5,663 nucleotides of DNA. It comes from Solirubrobacteraceae bacterium (GTDB lineage: Bacteria; Actinomycetota; Thermoleophilia; Solirubrobacterales; Solirubrobacteraceae). Of this stretch, positions 5,207-5,663 are shown piece after piece. The DNA lies in assembly GCA_030151725.1 (NCBI GenBank), contig JASLDD010000167.1, forward strand, positions 1-5,663. Reading direction: 5' to 3'. Below the pieces are notes generated by a model that worked only from the letters and a program-made list of their open reading frames with translations, was not told the origin of the DNA and did no database searches. Within the stretch, counting starts at the first letter, position 1, and each line of letters opens with the position of its first letter. A program made the position numbers and the translations under genes.

Positions 5207-5589
5207 TACTTCTTACCCGCTTTCTTCTTGCCGGCGACTTGCATGCGCTTGGGGCCCTTGCGGGTGCGCGCGTTGGTCTTGGTCTTCTGCCCGCGCACGG
5301 GCAGGCCACGACGGTGACGCAGGCCGCGGTAGCAGCCGATCTCCTGCAGGCGCTTGATGTCCTGGGAGCGCTCGCGCCGCAGATCGCCATCGACGGTTAG
5401 CCCGTCGTCGATCGCGTCGCGCAGCTTTGCCACCTCGTCCTCGGTGAGGTCGCGAATGTAGGTGTCGGGGCTGACCCCAACCTGGGCGAGGACCTTGTTA
5501 GAGGTCGAGCGCCCGATGCCGTAGATGTATGTCAGCCCGATCTCCGAGCGCTTGTTCAGCGGCAGGTTAACGCCAGCGATTCTCGCCAC
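5206..5589 (-). CDS. rpsM: 30S ribosomal protein S13
   Basis: This 127-residue protein starts MARIAGVNLPLNKR, the hallmark N-terminus of S13, which sits in the head of the small subunit and contacts the P-site tRNA and the large subunit through intersubunit bridges. Residues about 12-70 form the helix-two-turns-helix region (YIYGIGRSTSNKVL, then DLTEDEV). Residues 72-111 carry the conserved RERSQDIKRL, CYRGLRHRRGLPVRGQ and TKTNARTRKG motifs, followed by a Lys-rich tail ending KKKAGKK. The start codon is GTG, chosen because the family always begins at this MARIAG. A purine-rich AGGGGTGA lies near the end of rpmJ, about 10 nt upstream. The TAG stop overlaps the GTG start of rpsK by one base (TAGTG), pointing to translational coupling. 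Length is normal and no defect is visible. Confidence 0.97.
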   Translation of the reverse strand: MARIAGVNLPLNKRSEIGLTYIYGIGRSTSNKVLAQVGVSPDTYIRDLTEDEVAKLRDAIDDGLTVDGDLRRERSQDIKRLQEIGCYRGLRHRRGLPVRGQKTKTNARTRKGPKRMQVAGKKKAGKK

Positions 5590-5597
5590 CTAGACGC

Positions 5598-5663
5598 TCA
5601 CCCCTGCCGCTGCTTGTGGCGCTTGTTCTGGCAGATCACGAGCACGACGCCGTGGCGGCGGAT
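5598..5663 (-). CDS. rpmJ: 50S ribosomal protein L36, 3' end only (5' end outside window)
   Basis: The last 21 codons plus TGA read IRRHGVVLVICQNKRHKQRQG, the near-invariant C-terminus of bacterial L36, a roughly 37-residue protein of the large subunit. The visible Cys of VICQN and the His of KRHKQ correspond to the third and fourth zinc ligands of the zinc-binding (C+) form. The first two Cys would lie beyond the window edge. The gene is in frame up to position 5663 and ends 8 nt before rpsM, in the order normal for the alpha operon (rpmJ-rpsM-rpsK-rpsD-rpoA-rplQ). Identification is near certain despite the short fragment. Whether the gene is intact upstream cannot be seen. Confidence 0.95.
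   Translation of the reverse strand: MRRHGVVLVICQNKRHKQRQG

Noticed and set aside
3713..5317. A 534-codon open frame on the plus strand, the longest in the window
   Set aside because: It lies antisense across rpoA, rpsD and rpsK, has Arg/Leu/Ala/Val-rich composition with no domain, and is the usual high-GC shadow of real genes.
1..5663. Search for mobile elements, CRISPR repeats, tRNA genes, toxin-antitoxin or defence genes
   Set aside because: None is visible; the coding content is fully accounted for by housekeeping genes, so I do not claim a novel gene system.

Overview
The window is a GC-rich chromosomal stretch in which every real gene lies on the minus strand, so transcription runs from position 5663 down to 1. 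The genes, in transcription order, are the 3' end of rpmJ (L36), rpsM (S13), rpsK (S11), rpsD (S4), rpoA (RNA polymerase alpha), rplQ (L17), truA (tRNA pseudouridine synthase), surE (nucleotide phosphatase) and the 5' part of ligA (NAD-dependent DNA ligase). The first six are the classical alpha operon at the distal end of the large ribosomal protein cluster. The rplQ-truA junction is common in Gram-positive bacteria, and surE-ligA is appended after it.

The organism is probably a high-GC Gram-positive bacterium of the Actinobacteriota, possibly of the Thermoleophilia type. This rests on codon composition, the actinobacterial look of RpoA and L17, four GTG starts, the Cys4 zinc form of S4 and the gene order. 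The assignment is inferred from remembered family patterns and was not tested by a search.

Layout: 5663-4187 is tightly packed translation machinery (rpmJ/rpsM gap 8 nt, rpsM/rpsK overlap 1 nt, rpsK/rpsD gap 3 nt). A 99-nt gap (4088-4186) carries two GC-rich hairpins ahead of rpoA. A 122-nt gap (2988-3109) separates rpoA from rplQ and holds the most unusual sequence here: a nested, less GC-rich inverted repeat with alternative pairings and a possible promoter. A 47-nt gap with a perfect hairpin lies between rplQ and the preferred truA start. A 91-nt gap without clear signals separates truA from surE. surE and ligA overlap by 4 nt (GTGA). No gene-free stretch exceeds 300 nt.

Functionally the segment links ribosome assembly (S13, S11, S4, L17, L36), transcription (alpha), tRNA modification (TruA), nucleotide dephosphorylation (SurE) and DNA joining (LigA). 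All are housekeeping functions. I see no mobile element, CRISPR array, toxin-antitoxin pair, defence gene or novel multi-gene system. What deserves a second look is the set of intercistronic structures, above all the rpoA-rplQ gap.
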